Assembly (NCBI RefSeq): GCF_009711135.1
Contig: NZ_WMIC01000002.1
Span: 186,001-250,000 of the forward strand
Reading direction: 5' to 3'
DNA length: 64,000 nt
From: Flavobacterium sp. LC2016-01
Lineage (GTDB): Bacteria; Bacteroidota; Bacteroidia; Flavobacteriales; Flavobacteriaceae
The notes under the pieces are model-generated. The model did not search any database, was not told the origin of the DNA, and saw only the letters and a program-made list of their open reading frames with translations. Position 1 is the first letter of the stretch, and each line of letters begins with the position of its first letter. Below, in pieces: positions 63,647 through 64,000 of the stretch. The position numbers and the translations under genes were made by a program.

Positions 63647-63689
63647 AAATGAATTTCTTAGGTCTTATTTTCAGATTCTTTTATTTTTT

Positions 63690-63721
63690 TTTGATTTTTC
63701 TGTTTTTTTAAACTAATTTTG
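63690..63721 (+). promoter_or_regulatory. Promoter of rpsO
   Basis: TTTG (63690-63693), 20 bases, then TAATTTTG (63714-63721), a full consensus match. The leader of about 50 bases is the usual place for S15 autoregulation, but no recognisable fold was confirmed. Confidence 0.7.
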
Positions 63722-63776
63722 CACCCGTCTTACAAAAGTTGTATGACATACATAAAAATCATTAAATAATATTGGA

Positions 63777-64000
63777 ATGTATTTAAGTAAAGAAAAGAAA
63801 GAAGAGATTTTCGCACAACACGGTGGTGCAACAAACACTGGAAGCGCAGAAGGTCAAATTGCATTGTTCACGTACAGAATTTCACACTTAACTGAACACT
63901 TGAAAAAAAATCGTCACGATTACAACACTGAGCGTTCTCTTGTACTATTAGTAGGTAAAAGAAGAGCTTTGTTAGATTACTTGAAAAAGAAAGAAATTAA
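63777..64000 (+). CDS. rpsO: 30S ribosomal protein S15 (cut by window end)
   Basis: The first 74 codons of S15 from the ATG at 63777. MYLSKEKKEEIFAQHG, NTGSAEGQIALFTYRISHLTEHLK and NRHDYNTERSLVLLVGKRRALLDYL are the rRNA-binding helices. The last 15 or so residues lie beyond base 64000. S15 binds 16S rRNA helix 22 early in subunit assembly. Confidence 0.97.
   Translation, partial: MYLSKEKKEEIFAQHGGATNTGSAEGQIALFTYRISHLTEHLKKNRHDYNTERSLVLLVGKRRALLDYLKKKEI

Overview
The window looks like chromosome from a Flavobacterium-type bacterium (Bacteroidota). The base composition is AT-rich. Promoters fit the Bacteroidota pattern (TTTG about 19-20 bases before TANNTTTG), starts are preceded by A-rich stretches rather than strong Shine-Dalgarno sequences, and the gene content is typical of the group: TonB-dependent receptors, a GLPGLI protein, a DUF5686 protein, a PorT/SprT-like type IX secretion protein, exosortase XrtF and an HYC_CC_PP protein. 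No tRNA, rRNA, CRISPR array, prophage or intact insertion sequence was seen.

Bases 1-17,000 form a sulfur amino acid region: a TSUP exporter, a four-cysteine Rrf2 regulator, metX-thrA-osmC-metZ, metY with a second homoserine-dehydrogenase-like gene, a large TonB receptor, and metK. Its regulation is the most striking part of the window. metX has a SAM-I riboswitch and metK has a SAM-II-like riboswitch of the long-loop kind. In addition, three tiny open reading frames on the minus strand (8769-8834, 12106-12186, 15315-15383) encode Met- and Cys-rich peptides. Each is followed by an intrinsic terminator whose 5' arm can pair with the end of the tiny ORF or the bases just after it. This is the architecture of ribosome-mediated transcription attenuation. 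The first two attenuators share an almost identical terminator core, and each is followed by a small uncharacterised protein of a common family (ending SLLFxMY...). I know of no description of such a Met/Cys attenuation regulon in Bacteroidota; the mechanism itself is inferred.

Bases 17,000-33,100 hold an M28 peptidase, an unknown secreted protein, a TonB-receptor-like barrel with a GLPGLI protein, a deoxynucleoside kinase operon, a membrane pyrophosphatase with an unusual Cys-rich C-terminal tail next to soluble pyrophosphatase, an AlkA-like DNA glycosylase and a DUF5686 barrel protein. Bases 33,100-42,300 hold pdhB, etfB-etfA, a bifunctional nuclease, thyA, folA, ubiE, a PorT-like gene and an rRNA/tRNA methyltransferase. 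Bases 42,300-51,600 hold a BamA/TamA-family lipoprotein, fbaA, an accD that has lost all four zinc-ribbon cysteines, a JmjC-like cupin protein, an ABC permease and purH.

Bases 51,600-57,340 are the rod-shape operon mreB-mreC-mreD-mrdA-rodA, with overlapping genes. A repeat-rich gap follows (six copies of a 7-mer, then a REP-like double hairpin). The end of the window holds a DedA protein, a putative metal cluster (HMA protein, TonB receptor, HYC_CC_PP protein), xrtF with its partner gene, a free-methionine-sulfoxide reductase, a MORN-repeat protein, and the start of rpsO, which is cut by the window end.
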